Source of the DNA: an uncultured Chloroflexota bacterium
GTDB lineage: Bacteria > Chloroflexota > Chloroflexia > Chloroflexales > Roseiflexaceae
DNA: 27,904 nucleotides
Direction: 5' to 3'
NCBI GenBank assembly: GCA_937876225.1
Contig: CALFIC010000142.1
Coordinates: forward strand, 1 to 27,904
Made by a program: the position numbers and the translations under genes. This document shows positions 18,040 to 27,400 of this stretch, piece by piece (within the stretch, counting starts at the first letter, position 1; each line of letters begins with the position of its first letter). The notes under the pieces were generated by a model that worked only from the letters and a program-made list of their open reading frames with translations, ran no database searches and was not told the DNA's origin.

Positions 18040-20159
18040 ACGATACCGATTTGGTATTACAACTCGAGCGCTTGTATCGCATGCTGGTGCGTTGGATAAC
18101 GACGACGTTGTTGCCATGGTTACGGTTACGAGGAGCGGGCGGCTACGCTGCAGTAGCACAACGTTGGCAAGGATTGTTGCCGCATCAGCGCTGGTTTGTG
18201 TTTGCGTTTTTGATTGCAATTTTGACGCGTATTTGGCGACTCGATGCCCAAAGTCTCTGGCTTGATGAAGGCGCAACGTGGGCCGAAATTCATGATAAAT
18301 CGGCCAACATATTACTGACCGAATTATGGAGCCGTGATGCGGCATATCCGTTGTATCATTTGATCCTCAAAGGGTGGGTGGCATTGTTTGGCGACAGCGA
18401 GGCAATGCTACGCATGCCGTCGGCCATAGCGAGTGCATTTGCCATTGCTACGACGACACTGGTGTTTGAGCGGCAGCCACAACGGGGATTTACGTTGTTG
18501 TTGATGGCTACTGCGCCGTTTGTGTTGTGGCATGCCCAAGACGCCAAAGTGTATGCGTTGTTGATGGCCGTGGCGGCCGTGGTATTGGTGGCGCGGCCAC
18601 TTTCGCCGTTGTGGTGGGTGGCACTTGTTGTATTGCCGTTTGTCCATCGGTTGGGGTTGTTGATGGTAGCATTGGCATTTATTGTGCCCGCATTGCAATC
18701 ATCTGGACGGCCACGCCAGATATTTTGGGGCGTGTCACTTGTGGCTGGTATCATCGCCGTCATGGGGATTGGGTTGTCGATTCGTGCCAAAACTATTACT
18801 GCGGTGTCGTGGCATAACCCGAGTGGTGCGTTTGCCGATATAATCACCCGTTTTTTGTTTGATCGGCGTTGGTTCGAAAAAGCCTTGGGATTACCAGCCT
18901 GGGCTTGGATTTTGCCGTTGCTCGGCTTGCTGATTACCGGGAGTTACATGTTGTGGCAACAGGCTCAGACCGGGCGACTCGCCGCCGTACAGGTATTGCT
19001 TTTGGCGTATGTGCCGGTATTAGTAATTGGTGTCAGCTATGGAGCGACGCCGTATTTTGATGCGCGCTATGCCGTGATGTCGTTGCCGGCTTGGATTTGT
19101 ATTATGGTGCAGGGAGCCGATTGGGCCATCCATAATATTCGTATTCGTGGCAAAGTCTACCGGGAAATTCGGCTCGGGCGGATTGTGTTGATGCTTGCGG
19201 TACTCATCAATGGGATTTCACTATTTGAGCCGGTACGTGGCATGTTTTCGGGGACACCGGTCAAAGAAGAATGGCGGGTAGTAATCCGTGCGCTGGCCAA
19301 TCGGGTAACCCGTGATGATGTGGTGGTGTTGCACCCGGCCTATGCCATGCCGTTGTATCGTTATTACCGCCGGGTGACGCCGGATCCATTGCCGATGCCG
19401 GCGGTGTTTACGTTGTTTACCGAGGGATATCGGGGGAGTTCACTTGATGTGAATGCCCAACGTGAATACCAGCGCCGCATGTTTGAAGGGCAATTTAACC
19501 AAGCGGCCCAAGGTAAATCACGGGCATTGTTGGTGATTGCCCCAGACCACGCTGCTCAAATCGACCCACCGATTCGGCCTGATAGTCCTTATGGCTGGGT
19601 GGGGGCGTATTTTCAATACCCACAACGGACTTGGCCATGCGGCGGGGTCGATCGCTATGGCGTGTCGTTGATGTGTCAAAGCTTCCCGTCGATATTTGGT
19701 AAGGCAGATGCCCCGCAACCAGAAAAACAATTGGACACATTGTTTGGCGATAGCATGCATTTGCGGGGGATTACGATTCGCCCACTCGGGACGTTTTATA
19801 AACCCAATGGGACGGTGCCAATTACCTTGTTTTGGGAAGCCCTGACCAAACCAGCCCGTGATTATAGTATGTTTATCCATCTCTGTCAGTTGTGTAACCA
19901 GCCGCCTATTGCGCAGACGGATGGACCGCCGTTGGGTGGGTACGGTGATGCGGGGCGAAGCACAACATGGCAAATCAAAGACCCGGTGCATGACGAACGA
20001 TCGATCGTGTTGCCTGCGGACATTGAGCCAGGGAATTATGCCATCATTGTAGGGGTCTATGATCCCGATGGTGTGCGCGTGCCAATCACGTCGTCGGCCC
20101 AAGGTGGGGTGATTGGTGGCGACCGTTTGATAGTGGCAACTATTCGGGTCATCCGCTAG
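18036..20159 (+). CDS. GT39/PMT-like membrane glycosyltransferase with soluble C-terminal domain
   Basis: 707-residue polytopic protein. RIWRLDAQSLWLDEGATWAE and the following AAYPLYHLILKGWVALFGDSE match the first external loop of the PMT_2/ArnT family, with Asp-Glu at the usual catalytic position. About ten hydrophobic helices fill residues 45-420. The last ~250 residues are soluble, and the terminal ~130 (from GDSMHLRGITIRPLGTFY) look like a beta-sandwich: ITLFWEALTKPARDYSMFIH, then PGNYAIIVGVYDPDGVRVPI. I associate this domain with GT39 proteins of Chloroflexota from memory. The start ATG 18036 overlaps the GT4 stop as ATGA with AGAGG 10 bases upstream, implying translational coupling; an upstream in-frame GTG at 17982 lies inside the GT4 gene. 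Last gene of the glycan operon. Confidence 0.78.
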   Translation: MNDTDLVLQLERLYRMLVRWITTTLLPWLRLRGAGGYAAVAQRWQGLLPHQRWFVFAFLIAILTRIWRLDAQSLWLDEGATWAEIHDKSANILLTELWSRDAAYPLYHLILKGWVALFGDSEAMLRMPSAIASAFAIATTTLVFERQPQRGFTLLLMATAPFVLWHAQDAKVYALLMAVAAVVLVARPLSPLWWVALVVLPFVHRLGLLMVALAFIVPALQSSGRPRQIFWGVSLVAGIIAVMGIGLSIRAKTITAVSWHNPSGAFADIITRFLFDRRWFEKALGLPAWAWILPLLGLLITGSYMLWQQAQTGRLAAVQVLLLAYVPVLVIGVSYGATPYFDARYAVMSLPAWICIMVQGADWAIHNIRIRGKVYREIRLGRIVLMLAVLINGISLFEPVRGMFSGTPVKEEWRVVIRALANRVTRDDVVVLHPAYAMPLYRYYRRVTPDPLPMPAVFTLFTEGYRGSSLDVNAQREYQRRMFEGQFNQAAQGKSRALLVIAPDHAAQIDPPIRPDSPYGWVGAYFQYPQRTWPCGGVDRYGVSLMCQSFPSIFGKADAPQPEKQLDTLFGDSMHLRGITIRPLGTFYKPNGTVPITLFWEALTKPARDYSMFIHLCQLCNQPPIAQTDGPPLGGYGDAGRSTTWQIKDPVHDERSIVLPADIEPGNYAIIVGVYDPDGVRVPITSSAQGGVIGGDRLIVATIRVIR

Positions 20160-20161
20160 CG

Positions 20162-20170
20162 TGATATAAT
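20162..20170 (+). promoter_or_regulatory. Extended -10 promoter of pgsA-trpA
   Basis: TGATATAAT contains a consensus -10 (TATAAT 20165-20170) with the extended TG. No -35 was recognised at 16-18 bases. Transcription would start near 20177, about 29 bases before the pgsA start and right after the glycan operon stop. Confidence 0.6.
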
Positions 20171-20205
20171 CGCAACAATATCTATTGATCGTCAGGGGCG
20201 TAAAA

Positions 20206-20802
20206 ATGAATTTTGTGCGACAAATCCCTAATTTACTTGGTGTATTCCGGGTTATCGCAACGCCATTTTTGGCGTATCTGATACTAAGCCAAACAGGGTG
20301 GAACTTGATTGGTGCGGCGATTTTGTTGTTTGTGATGGCGATGAGTGACATCGTTGACGGGAATTTAGCCCGTCGTTTGGGTGTGGTATCGCCATTAGGG
20401 ATTTATCTCGATACGATCTCCGACAAAATATTTGTGGCAGGTGCATTATTGCCACTGGTACAAATCGGTCTGATGCCGAGTTGGTATGCGTTGACGATTA
20501 TTGTCCGTGAATTTGCGGTGTCGGGGTTGCGTTCGTATGCCGCTGCCCAAGGAGTGGTCATCCCTGCCCGGGCGTGGGGCAAGCAAAAATTGACCCTGAC
20601 GGTCATGGGGTTGATTTGGTTGATGGTGTGGGCGGCATTGCCCATGATTGATGGTTCACCAACATGGTTTGTATGGCTATCACAATGGTGGTACGTGTCG
20701 TACGGGTTAGCGTTAATTTGGACGATTGCATCGGGGATTGAATATTTCTGGAATGCACGAGATTTGCTCAAACAAGCCGTGGTGAATTCAGCTGTTGAAT
20801 GA
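20206..20802 (+). CDS. pgsA: CDP-diacylglycerol-glycerol-3-phosphate 3-phosphatidyltransferase (PGP synthase)
   Basis: Membrane enzyme making phosphatidylglycerophosphate from CDP-diacylglycerol and glycerol 3-phosphate, the first committed step to phosphatidylglycerol and cardiolipin. The 198 residues are typical. The CDP-alcohol phosphotransferase signature D-x2-D-G-x2-A-R-x8-G-x3-D-x3-D is complete from Asp48: DIVDGNLARRLGVVSPLG, then YLDTISD. NxxT/L-type start (RQIPNLLGVFRV) and several transmembrane helices also fit PgsA. The start is ATG 20206 with AGGGG 8 bases upstream; an in-frame TTG at 20185 is weaker. It ends overlapping or just before trpA, so the two are co-transcribed. Other members of the superfamily are possible but the length and N-terminus favour PgsA. 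Confidence 0.88.
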   Translation: MNFVRQIPNLLGVFRVIATPFLAYLILSQTGWNLIGAAILLFVMAMSDIVDGNLARRLGVVSPLGIYLDTISDKIFVAGALLPLVQIGLMPSWYALTIIVREFAVSGLRSYAAAQGVVIPARAWGKQKLTLTVMGLIWLMVWAALPMIDGSPTWFVWLSQWWYVSYGLALIWTIASGIEYFWNARDLLKQAVVNSAVE

Positions 20803-20810
20803 GGTGGATT

Positions 20811-21602
20811 GTGGGTCGTATTGCTGAGACATTTGCGCGATTACAGGCTGCCAAACGTGGCGCTTTGATGCCCTATTTAATGGTTGGTTATCCCGAAAAA
20901 GACTCACTCGACATTCTTGCGCCTGCGTTGCAGGCGGCAGGTGCTGATTTATTCGAAATCGGTGTGCCTTTTTCGGATCCGCTCGCTGATGGTGCTACTA
21001 TCCAACGGGCGTCAGAACAAGCGTTGCGGAACGGTGTGAATGTGCAATTCGCCATTGATGCAGTGGCGCGCTTGCGTGCCAATGGCGTGCACGTACCATT
21101 GGTGATGATGGGCTACTATAATCCGTTTTTGCAATATGGTATCGAGCGCTTTGCCTTGGCTGCGGCACAGGCGGGGGCTGATGGGGTAATTATCCCTGAT
21201 TTGCCTCCCGAAGAAGCTGGGCTGATGCAACAGGCGTTGCAGGCCAATGGGCTTGATTTGATTATGTTTGTAGCACCTACTACCCCAGATGCGCGTATTG
21301 CCCAAATTGCGGCAGTGGCGAGTGGGTTTATTTATTGCGTGTCGCTTACGGGAGTTACTGGCGCTCGTACTGTGTTGTGGGATGGGTTGCCCGTATTCCT
21401 CAATCGGGTGCGTGTCCAAACAGCCTTGCCATTAGTGGTTGGTTTTGGCATCAGCACACCCGAACATGTGCGAAGTGTAGCGGCGTGTGCAGATGGGGCG
21501 ATTGTCGCGAGTGCGATTATCAACATTTTGGATGCAACACCGCGCGAATCACAAGCTGATGCAGTAGTGGCATATATTCAATCATTGCGGAGTGAAATTT
21601 AA
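20811..21602 (+). CDS. trpA: Tryptophan synthase alpha subunit
   Basis: Cleaves indole-3-glycerol phosphate to indole and glyceraldehyde 3-phosphate; indole then passes to the beta subunit (TrpB). TIM-barrel of 263 residues. Catalytic residues fall in LFEIGVPFSDPLADG; with GTG 20811 as start they number Glu49 and Asp60, the same as in the Salmonella enzyme. Other blocks are MPYLMVGYPEKD, PLVMMGYYNPFLQYG, ADGVIIPDLPPEE, FIYCVSLTGVTG and VGFGISTPEHV. GTG 20811 has GAGGTGG 3-5 bases upstream. ATG 20799, overlapping the pgsA stop as ATGA, is the alternative and would add 4 residues but lacks a ribosome site. No trpB or other trp gene is in the window, so this gene sits apart from its pathway, behind pgsA. 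Confidence 0.93.
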   Translation: MGRIAETFARLQAAKRGALMPYLMVGYPEKDSLDILAPALQAAGADLFEIGVPFSDPLADGATIQRASEQALRNGVNVQFAIDAVARLRANGVHVPLVMMGYYNPFLQYGIERFALAAAQAGADGVIIPDLPPEEAGLMQQALQANGLDLIMFVAPTTPDARIAQIAAVASGFIYCVSLTGVTGARTVLWDGLPVFLNRVRVQTALPLVVGFGISTPEHVRSVAACADGAIVASAIINILDATPRESQADAVVAYIQSLRSEI

Positions 21603-21670
21603 TCATTGTGTGATGGTGATTTAACTGGGTAATGCGACAATCGCAATGACACAGCAGTGACAGGCGTGTG

Positions 21671-21679
21671 TGGTATAAT
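21671..21679 (+). promoter_or_regulatory. Extended -10 promoter of citrate synthase
   Basis: TGGTATAAT: a consensus -10 (TATAAT 21674-21679) with the extended TG. No good -35 was seen. The predicted start near 21686 gives a 5' leader of about 145 bases. Confidence 0.6.
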
Positions 21680-21685
21680 TGCACC

Positions 21686-21830
21686 TATCAAATCGTTTGC
21701 GCAACGGGGAAGTGCCACGGTATGCCAGCAAACCACACTGATGCGTTTGTTGGTAGTAGGGCATAGTTGGTAAATAATCCACGCTTAAGCAGTGCCTGTA
21801 GGCGTACATGATCACGAAGGAGTTATTCAG
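21686..21830 (+). promoter_or_regulatory. Structured 5' leader of citrate synthase, candidate regulatory RNA
   Basis: Long leader without an open frame of note. Helix A: GTTTGC (21695-21700) with GCAAAC (21728-21733). Helix B: CCAGCAAAC (21725-21733) with GTTTGTTGG (21745-21753), 9 pairs including one G-T; TATGCC (21721-21726) can also pair with GGCATA (21760-21765) in place of its outer part. A and B use the same GCAAAC, so they exclude each other. No T-run follows, so any control would be on translation or stability. AAGGAG (21817-21822) precedes the start by 8 bases. It matches no riboswitch class I recognise. Confidence 0.4.
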
Positions 21831-22946
21831 ATGGGTAAGGGCCTAGAAGGCATTATTGCTGCTTCAACCGGAATTAGCCGGATTGATGGGATCAACGGAC
21901 GACTGTTTTATCGCGGTCTCGATATCGATGATTTAGCCAAAAACTCTACATTTGAAGAAACCACGGCGTTGTTGTGGTATGGTCGGCTTCCCAATGCCCA
22001 CCAGCTCGAAAGTTTTATCCAAAAATTCATCGACAACCGCCAAATCCCATATGAAGTGTTGTCGTTGATGATGGCAATGCCCAAAAAAACTCCCCCGATG
22101 GAAGTATTGCGTACCGCTATATCAGCGTTGTCACCGTACGATCCCGAAGACCTCGATAATTCCCTCGAAGCCAATGTGCACAAATCATTACGCTTGACGG
22201 CATCGATGCCAACGGTGATGGCGGCGTGGGAACGCATCCGCAACAACCAATGGCCGATTTTGCCCCGCCATGATTTGAGCCATGCGGCTAACTTTTTGTA
22301 TATGATGACGGGTAAAGAGCCCGATCCTACTGCTGCAAAAATCCTCGACACCTGTTTGATTTTGCATGCTGACCACGGTCTCAATGCCTCGACATTTGCA
22401 GCCCGCGTAACGGCGTCGACGTTATCAGACCTGCACTCGGCGATTGTGTCGGCCATCGGCACCCTCAAAGGGCCTTTGCATGGTGGTGCCAACGAGCAAG
22501 TGATGCGCTTGTTGCTCGAAATCGGCACACCCGACCGCGCCGACCAAATCATCCGTGGTATGCTCAACTCCAAGAAAAAAATCATGGGCTTTGGCCATCG
22601 TGTCTACAAAGCAGATGATCCGCGGGCGGCTTGGTTGCAACGCTTGTCGAAAGAATTGTCTGAGACAGTCGGACCCACGAAGTGGTACGAAATCTCTGAA
22701 AAAATCCGCCATATGGTGCAAGAATCCAAAGCCTTGCCAGTGAACGTCGACTTCTATTCGGCATCGGTATACTATGCGTTGGGTATTCCCATCGACATGT
22801 TCACGCCTATTTTTGCGATTAGTCGGGTTGCTGGTTGGTCGGCACACGTCTATGAACAATATAGCGATAACCGGATTATCCGCCCTGAATCAGAATACAT
22901 TGGACCAAACGACGTCCCCTACGTGCCTGTTGCTCAACGAGGTTAA
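21831..22946 (+). CDS. gltA: Citrate synthase
   Basis: Condenses oxaloacetate and acetyl-CoA to citrate, the entry step of the TCA cycle. The 371 residues match the short bacterial citrate synthases rather than the ~430-residue hexameric enzyme. Catalytic residues are visible: His182 in LHADHGLNAST, His256 in GFGHRVYK and Asp307 in VNVDFYSASVYYALGIP. The N-terminal GLEGIIAASTGISRIDG and FYRGLDIDDLA also fit. The start is ATG 21831 with AAGGAG 8 bases upstream; an in-frame GTG at 21792 is rejected. Codons are biased as in a highly expressed gene. A potassium transporter gene starts 3 bases after the stop. 2-Methylcitrate synthase is a close paralogue and cannot be excluded, but no propionate genes are adjacent. 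Confidence 0.93.
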   Translation: MGKGLEGIIAASTGISRIDGINGRLFYRGLDIDDLAKNSTFEETTALLWYGRLPNAHQLESFIQKFIDNRQIPYEVLSLMMAMPKKTPPMEVLRTAISALSPYDPEDLDNSLEANVHKSLRLTASMPTVMAAWERIRNNQWPILPRHDLSHAANFLYMMTGKEPDPTAAKILDTCLILHADHGLNASTFAARVTASTLSDLHSAIVSAIGTLKGPLHGGANEQVMRLLLEIGTPDRADQIIRGMLNSKKKIMGFGHRVYKADDPRAAWLQRLSKELSETVGPTKWYEISEKIRHMVQESKALPVNVDFYSASVYYALGIPIDMFTPIFAISRVAGWSAHVYEQYSDNRIIRPESEYIGPNDVPYVPVAQRG

Positions 22947-22949
22947 TTG

Positions 22950-24281
22950 ATGAATGCACCGGATGTGGCGCAACGTGTGCGTGAATTCATGGCCCAAGCG
23001 CTGACTCCGGTGAAACGTATTACTGCTCCCCAAAAACGCACTGCCCTTGTGGGTAGTGCGTTTCTGGGGAGTGCGTTTATCGCCACGTTGTTGTTTTGGT
23101 TGCCGCTAGGGTTTAGTCAGCATGCGATGTCGTTTGGCGATGCCTGGTATCTGGCAGTGTCTGCGCTGACGGCGAGCGGAGCTACCATTCAGCCAATTGC
23201 GACGACGCTGACTCCTGCGGGGATGTGGTTGGTGCTAATCCTGCTCCATGGTGGTGGTGCTGGGTTTATGAGCATAACGATTGGGGTGCTCCAGCGCCTT
23301 GGCGTACCGATTTTTGCGCATACCAAGATTCGCGGCTGGCGTTTGTTTGCGGCGGTGCTTCTCATCGAAGCATGGGCAGGTGCGCTGCTCGGCTGGCATT
23401 GGCGGGGGTTGTATGATTCGCTCCCTCAGGCTTTTTTTGCGGGGTTGTTTCATGCCACCAGTGCCTTTGCCAATGCGGGATTTGATTGGATGACTGTCAA
23501 GTCACCGTTGCTTCCAATGATGAATGATCTACCGAGTTTGGCGATTATTGGCACGACGGTGATGATTGGCTCACTGGGGTTGCCGGTGATTGTCGATGTC
23601 ATAAGCAATCGACGAAAACTTGCCCAAACGACGATTAGTTTGAGCGTCATGGGGTTGTTGTTGGCTGGTGGTATGCTGAGCCTGTTGCTGAGCCCCGATT
23701 GGCAATCAACGCATGCCCAGCTATCGTGGGGCCAGCAAGCGCTGTATGCAGCGTTTGATGCGTTGTCCTGGCGGACGGCAGGAATTTTTCGCCATGATGA
23801 TGTCATGCAATTATCGGTGTTGGGTCGGATTGGCCTACTCGTGGCGATGTTTGTAGGATGTGCGCCGGGATCGATGGGTGGTGGCGTGACGCCGACCACG
23901 GTAGTGGTGATGCTCCTCGCCGGGTGGAATATCATCCGGCAGCGCCGTGGCGTGCACCTATTTGGGCAAACTCTGCCGCAACCATTTGTGCGCCGCGCTG
24001 CGATTATTTTGGTGAGTGGAGTGATCGTCGTCTGTGTGTCAGCGTTGCTGATTGCACTGATAGACCACGTTGCACTTGACCGAGCGGTGGTGTTGGCCAC
24101 GGCGGCTTTCGCAACGACGAATGTGAACGATACGACGGGCTTACCGCTCAGCGGTGTGGTGACGACGATCCTCAGTGTGGGGATGTTGTGGGGGCGGGTA
24201 GGTGTGTTTTTGATTGTGTCAGCGTTTTATGGCGAAAAGCTTCCGAAAAATGTGCAAAAACAAGCGGTATGGTTGGGCTAA
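22950..24281 (+). CDS. TrkH/KtrB-family potassium transporter subunit
   Basis: Membrane pore subunit for potassium uptake, 443 residues, nearer in size to KtrB (~445) than to TrkH (~485). The four-repeat pore is visible through its filter segments: SALTASGAT, HATSAFANAGFDW, DALSWRTAGIF and NVNDTTGLPL, each with the glycine expected to bind potassium; HGGGAGFMSITIGVL follows the first. The N-terminal ~25 residues are soluble. The start is ATG 22950 with GAGG 7 bases upstream; TTG 22947 is adjacent and less likely. It sits 3 bases after the citrate synthase stop, so it is co-transcribed with a TCA-cycle enzyme, an odd pairing. The NAD-binding gating subunit (KtrA/TrkA) is not in the window. Confidence 0.9.
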   Translation: MNAPDVAQRVREFMAQALTPVKRITAPQKRTALVGSAFLGSAFIATLLFWLPLGFSQHAMSFGDAWYLAVSALTASGATIQPIATTLTPAGMWLVLILLHGGGAGFMSITIGVLQRLGVPIFAHTKIRGWRLFAAVLLIEAWAGALLGWHWRGLYDSLPQAFFAGLFHATSAFANAGFDWMTVKSPLLPMMNDLPSLAIIGTTVMIGSLGLPVIVDVISNRRKLAQTTISLSVMGLLLAGGMLSLLLSPDWQSTHAQLSWGQQALYAAFDALSWRTAGIFRHDDVMQLSVLGRIGLLVAMFVGCAPGSMGGGVTPTTVVVMLLAGWNIIRQRRGVHLFGQTLPQPFVRRAAIILVSGVIVVCVSALLIALIDHVALDRAVVLATAAFATTNVNDTTGLPLSGVVTTILSVGMLWGRVGVFLIVSAFYGEKLPKNVQKQAVWLG

Positions 24282-24365
24282 AACCGCGCGTACTGTAAAT
24301 TTGTATCAATGGTGGATATTCCGCATTTTATGTGCTGTGTAGCTATAAGAGCGGCGGGTACTTAT

Positions 24366-24408
24366 CACCCCGTATGTCGAGTTGCAATACATCTCGACAT
24401 ACGGGGTG
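24366..24408. terminator. Perfect 16-bp hairpin between convergent genes
   Basis: CACCCCGTATGTCGAG (24366-24381) pairs exactly with CTCGACATACGGGGTG (24393-24408), 11-base loop. It is 84 bases past the transporter stop and 10 bases before the stop of the opposing large gene. No T-run on either strand. Probably a shared bidirectional transcript end. Confidence 0.6.
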
Positions 24409-24418
24409 TGATTGTTGG

Positions 24419-27400
24419 TTATTCGATGTCTGTGTCGTAATCAATCGTCCAGTCATCTATTTTTTCACGATAGGTGATTGATAGATATGCGCCGGCGGTT
24501 TCACACCAAGAGTCGTCCCACCAGCGTGATTCCCATGATGTCCAGGTTGATGGAGAGCACCAACCTAATCCACCTGCCACCCAGGCACTGCCATTGTAGA
24601 TGGTGCCGTCGTTGGTGGTATAAGAAATCATGAGTGATACTTGACCACGCGCACTGACGAGACAGGCAGCTGTGGCATACGCTCCGGCACTGAGGTAACC
24701 ACCCCATGCTTCATTCCCTGCGATAGTGGCGTTTTTGAGATACCAACCACGAATTTCACCGGTGATTGTGACGTTTAGTAGGCATCCAACGTCGTACCAA
24801 GGGATTTCGACGGATGCCCGCAGATATACTCCTGTCCAAAAATTTGCCGTGCCTTTGTCGCTACCTAATTGACTGAGCAGTGCACTATATTGCGCTTGTA
24901 ATACGGGTGAATTCGTCCGAAATGTCCCTACGAGGAATTGAACGCCAACGGTGTACCCTTTGAATGTGCCATTTCCTGTTACACCGATATAGGCGATTGT
25001 ATTTCCGGTATACTCACCAATTCCAAACACCGCACCTATTTCATTAAATGACACCGCGGCGATATCGATATGATGGATGGTAAACCCACCTTCTATCCGT
25101 CGACTCCCTGCAGCAGTACCAATCACGAGTTGTAAGTCGATGCTGGTTTGTTTCGAAATAATGTCGGACTGGATATTGCTTGCGAGAATGACGATTTCGC
25201 CGTCGTTGTTTAGACTTAGTGATACACGATCAGCGTGGAATAACGCGCCGTCACTCGAACAAGTTGACCCTGTTGAGCGTTTGACATCGATATAACTACT
25301 AAAATTGAGGAGTGTGAGGCTGACATTTGAACCGACAATCGAAATATTTGCCGCGCCTTGACCGTTGCTCAATGTGGCGCAGGTTTTTTGCAAGACAGAC
25401 CCTTGTTTGAGTGGTGTGACGCCACTATAAAGTTCGTTGGCTTTGGCAGCTGTGAGTTTTGGTTCAAGCAAATACGACGTATTGAGATAGTCATTCCCTG
25501 CATCGCGGTTGGGTAGTTGCGATGTCCGCAGACTTTGCCATGAAATAGTTCCGGTGCCAGGATCATATCCATTCCAAATATCTTGGGCAAGGTCTACGGC
25601 ATCGTTACTGTTGTTTATGCCATCATAATCTTGCCGGTAAAATGTTTTGTACCATTTTTTGACATCATCTTTGACATCATCCCAAGTGCTAAATGACTTA
25701 AAACCAGTATTGTCACTGGTTGGTCGGTGGCTTGCTAAGGCCCGGAAGGCTGCTTGGCTGGCAGAGAATCCAAAAAATATCCCAATATCGGTGTTAAACA
25801 CGCCGCTATTAAGGCGCCCATTGACGATAATCGCAATATCGGACTTAAATAGTTCGGCTGGTCCTGGCAAGATGGACTGATTGACGAGCATCCCTGCGAG
25901 CACTCCACCTGATTTATTGGCAATAAACACGAGCGGAATTGGCAGGTCTATCATGTTGCTGCCCACGTCCCAGACCCACTGGACAACGACGGGATTCCAG
26001 AGTGTGTCGCCTTGAGTAGTGTTGTCACCAGCGGTGGCAACACTACCGTCACCACTGGGGGCGTCGGGGTCGCTGCCGCCCGCACGCGTGCTTGCCATGT
26101 TTGCTGGTGCGCCAGTTGCGTCAATACAGCTATTGCGTGTATCTGTCGGTTTGGTGGGGTCTGAGGGCGCAGGAGTAAACATGCTGGATTGACACTTGCT
26201 GGGTTCCCCAAAATAGGCAAATGAATTATTGCCATCGAGGATTTGCAGACCACATCCGAGGGCGTTAGGTCCATTATTGATGACACAATCATGCATTGAT
26301 TGTGATGTGAGATTTTTGCTGACGTTGAGGAGCTTACTTGGTAACCCGCTCACTTTGGTAATGCCTAATGTTGACGGATACGACGACTTGTCCATGAATT
26401 TGTCATAATATCGATTCAGCTTGATATCATTAGGTGTAAAGGGCATCCCGCTGACATACGCTTCACTCGGTGCTGATAAGGTGATATTTCCATAATCACC
26501 ATTGGGCATCCATTCACTGACACCAGGGAGATTTGCAACTCCAGACGCTGATGTGCGGGCAGCAAGTGGTTGCATATCGCCACCAACTTGGAGAATCATT
26601 TTGGGCAATGCGTTTTTTGCTTCGTTTATTTGAGTTGGAGTAAATGATGCCACACCGGGATAATTGAGCTTGAGATACAAATTTATGTAGCGGGTGAGCG
26701 TTTTTCCTGTTGCGTAGCCCCACGTTTTGGCCGTTTGCGTGAAGTTCCAGTACTTGTGTGTTAAGGCCACGCCACTTGGGGTGCCGATGGTGCCACCAAG
26801 AGGCGTACCGTCCGCCGAAAATGTTTTGATGTTCAACGGAATGGTAATATCGCTGGGGTATGGGAGTACTAATTCGCTCCGAATATCACTTGGATCGACG
26901 ATGATGTTGTCAACAAAGATGGCACTAAACTTGATAAGCGTTTCGTCGTAGCCCGTCACATTGTTTTTGGCAGTTGCGCCAAGATTTTCAAAAATGAGGT
27001 GCTCGCTATAGCCGCCCACCCGTAAATAGGCATCCATGCGTGTATTAAACACCCCTGAGCCATATGTCGCATAATTTACACTATTATTTCCGTTGAAGTT
27101 CAGTCCTGGATCAAGATCTGATTGGTCTGGAAGCCCGCGATTGATTTGTTCCCATGGCGATTGCACGGGCTTGGGCAGATTACTTCCAAAGCTACTCATC
27201 CCGAGTGGGACGGCTGGTGCAGCATAGAATGCCATGTTGAGGGTAGTAAGATTTGGCGTAAAGCTAAACCCAGGGAATCGAATGGTATCGGTGGTAGTTA
27301 CGGGTGTGGTAATAATGCCGTTCGCACCAAGCGTAATTGTATTCGACATGGGCGTCATATTTACTGTTTGGATATCAGTAAATGGCGCAATATAGTTGAG

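Noticed and set aside
19518..20351. 277-codon minus-strand frame
   Set aside because: Antisense to the coding end of the second GT39 gene and the start of pgsA; no ribosome site and no plausible protein composition.
21908..22585. 225-codon minus-strand frame
   Set aside because: Entirely antisense to citrate synthase, whose catalytic residues are intact; a codon-bias shadow.
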